Below, one piece after another: positions 63,114 to 64,000 of a stretch of DNA of 64,000 nt. This DNA comes from Algoriphagus winogradskyi (lineage in GTDB: Bacteria; Bacteroidota; Bacteroidia; Cytophagales; Cyclobacteriaceae). The stretch's first letter is position 1. Every line of letters starts with the position of its first letter. The notes under the pieces are model-generated. The model saw only the letters and a list, made by a program, of their open reading frames with translations. It did not search any database and was not told the origin of the DNA. The stretch lies in the NCBI RefSeq assembly GCF_900182815.1, contig NZ_FXUA01000001.1, positions 1,008,609 to 1,072,608 of the forward strand. Direction: 5' to 3'. The position numbers and the translations under genes were made by a program.

Positions 63114-63147
63114 GCCCAAATAAGTGTCTAGATTTTGGGGGCACATC
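63114..63147. repeat. Insertion-sequence-end-like remnant (inverted copy)
   Basis: Read on the minus strand this is GATGTGCCCCCAAAA, then TCTAGACACTTATT and TGGGC, closely matching the plus-strand ATGTGCCCCCAAAAGTTAG-type repeat at 57596-57628. The two copies face each other about 5.5 kb apart. No transposase is seen between them. Confidence 0.5.
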
Positions 63148-63193
63148 ATTAACTATAGGGCTTTAAATAAATGAGACGGCTACCAAATCCAAA

Positions 63194-63415
63194 TTAGTTA
63201 AAATCGAAATATAGGTCCATATGTTCTACCAATTCTCCATTTCTGTAAATTGAAAAATTCAAATCGTTATATGGTTTGTTGATTGAATCTCCCACAAGTA
63301 TTTTATCCCAAAAGTCGTCATACAAAGGACTTGTTGGGAAATAATACTTTAAATCACCATTTCCACTTTCAATAATAATGTCTTTCACACCTCTATCCCA
63401 TTTATAAAAATTCAA
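63194..63415 (-). CDS. Small hypothetical ORF, possibly a gene fragment
   Basis: An ORF of about 73 residues, starting from a TTG-like codon and lacking an obvious signal peptide. It reads MNFYKWDRGVKDI, then strand-like KYYFPTSPLYDDFWDK and FSIYRNGELVEHMDLYFDF. I recognise no family. Position beside insertion-sequence-like debris and lack of an ATG suggest the tail of a decayed gene; a genuine small protein is possible. Confidence 0.3.
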   Translation of the reverse strand: MNFYKWDRGVKDIIIESGNGDLKYYFPTSPLYDDFWDKILVGDSINKPYNDLNFSIYRNGELVEHMDLYFDFN

Positions 63416-63876
63416 GTACTACTCCAGAATATTCTTTCATATTTCTTCTGTTTTGAAATTTGCAATTATCACATGAAACAAAAACTAGAACACTAGTCAA
63501 ACAAATAGAAATCCTATTTCCATTTAGATCAAACATATGAGATTAATTAAAATTTTATTCAGCACATGCATTAAACCTAATATATAGTAAATTCTGAACT
63601 ACCTCTCACGGCGTAGTCAAATCATTGTAGTGGACCGGTTGTAGATTGAAACTTACCCTAATATTTTTAACAATTTTCAATTGCAATAATATCAACTGAA
63701 GTTAATTACAAATTTGGCTGAATATTCAAGCATAAGAACTGTCTGTAATTTTTTAAGGTATAACCTACGCCTGCTCATAACGCTACTATTCCAAGAGGAG
63801 GGCGTCTACCGATACCAATAGTAGGCTAATCTTCTAAAAGGAGTGATTAGCTAAAAATATAAATATTTCCAAACGC
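63416..63876. other. Non-coding stretch 3' of the rRNA operon
   Basis: About 460 AT-rich bases without a gene. Visible inverted repeats are CTACTATT (63783-63790)/AATAGTAG (63818-63825) and CTAATC/GATTAG near 63826-63851. They lie just beyond the 5S gene terminator; I see no tRNA here. Confidence 0.45.
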
Positions 63877-63905
63877 AAAAAAGCCAGCTGGTTAAAGCTG
63901 GCTTT
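63877..63905 (-). terminator. Terminator of rRNA operon
   Basis: AAAGCCAGCT pairs with AGCTGGCTTT around a short loop; on the minus strand six T follow, 8-10 bases past the 5S 3' end. Confidence 0.88.
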
Positions 63906-63914
63906 GAATAAATG

Positions 63915-64000
63915 AGGCGGCGACCTACTCTCCCGGGTGTAACCCCAGTACCATCGGCGCTGCAGGGCTTAACTTCTCTGTTCGGGATGGGAAGAGGTGG
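63915..64000 (-). rRNA. rrf: 5S ribosomal RNA, 3' part (cut by window edge)
   Basis: The minus strand reads CCACCTCTTCCCATCCCGAA, then AGAAGTTAAGC, GCGCCGATGGTACTGGGG and GGGAGAGTAGGTCGCC at the 3' end: the conserved loop B/C and D/E parts of bacterial 5S rRNA. About 86 of the usual 110-120 bases are in the window; the 5' end and the 23S gene lie to the right. Confidence 0.96.

Overview
The window looks like a chromosomal segment of a Bacteroidota bacterium, most likely order Cytophagales and close to Algoriphagus/Cyclobacteriaceae. The evidence is a SusC/SusD pair, a two-component-propeller LytS/LytTR sensor system, Bacteroidota-type family content (DUF4421, SYLF, YraN, BatE-like, monomeric isocitrate dehydrogenase, animal-like class Ia ribonucleotide reductase), moderate to low GC and few Shine-Dalgarno sites. 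Taxonomy is inferred from gene content only.

Layout. 1-2980: the 3' end of a PafA-like alkaline phosphatase, homogentisate dioxygenase and a stand-alone four-helix-bundle membrane protein. 2982-12007: two divergent operons for sugar oxidation. Leftward are a nucleoside-permease-type MFS transporter, a TIM-barrel isomerase, a GMC dehydrogenase, its Tat-exported small subunit and a second TIM-barrel protein. Rightward are a Gfo/Idh/MocA oxidoreductase, a third TIM-barrel protein, a lipoprotein cytochrome c and a DUF1080 (3-keto-disaccharide hydrolase) lipoprotein. Together they resemble a 3-keto-glycoside pathway. 12042-15188: a BatE-like TPR/SH3 protein, four tRNAs (Lys, Pro, Arg, Lys) and a PAS-GAF-PAS protein without an ATPase domain. 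15445-19740: M1 aminopeptidase, LON-domain protein, GAPDH.

19989-22868 is the accessory region of greatest interest: a leaderless trypsin-like protease facing a compact AT-rich operon of an IRG (immunity-related GTPase)-like GTPase, a tiny protein with two identical-pattern Cys/His modules, and an HNH nuclease. This is a candidate undescribed defence or stress module. It sits directly downstream, on the same strand, of a large propeller histidine kinase/LytTR regulator pair (22965-26688).

26854-33617: isocitrate dehydrogenase, an overlapping housekeeping operon (hemerythrin protein, yqgF, def, omega-amidase) and a C-terminal processing protease. 33745-43563: VOC protein, SusCD, a second M1 metallopeptidase and a TonB receptor. 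43665-43857: two identical tRNA-Val genes. 44004-51743: ALDH7-type dehydrogenase, DUF4421, two glycosyltransferase-like proteins, an aspartate-type aminotransferase, a MORN-like protein, SYLF and YraN. 51828-57556: a rightward housekeeping run (lipB, a conserved unknown, 3'-5' exonuclease, rnr, polyprenyl synthase, rhomboid protease). 57838-58445: rpmA and rplU. 59026-62445: nrdB and nrdA with a long 5' region holding repeated palindromic motifs. The right end carries a DUF1569 gene, a weak small ORF, insertion-sequence-like remnants and the 3' part of a leftward 5S rRNA gene, i.e. the end of an rRNA operon.

All calls come from reading the sequence and recalled family knowledge; no database search was run.
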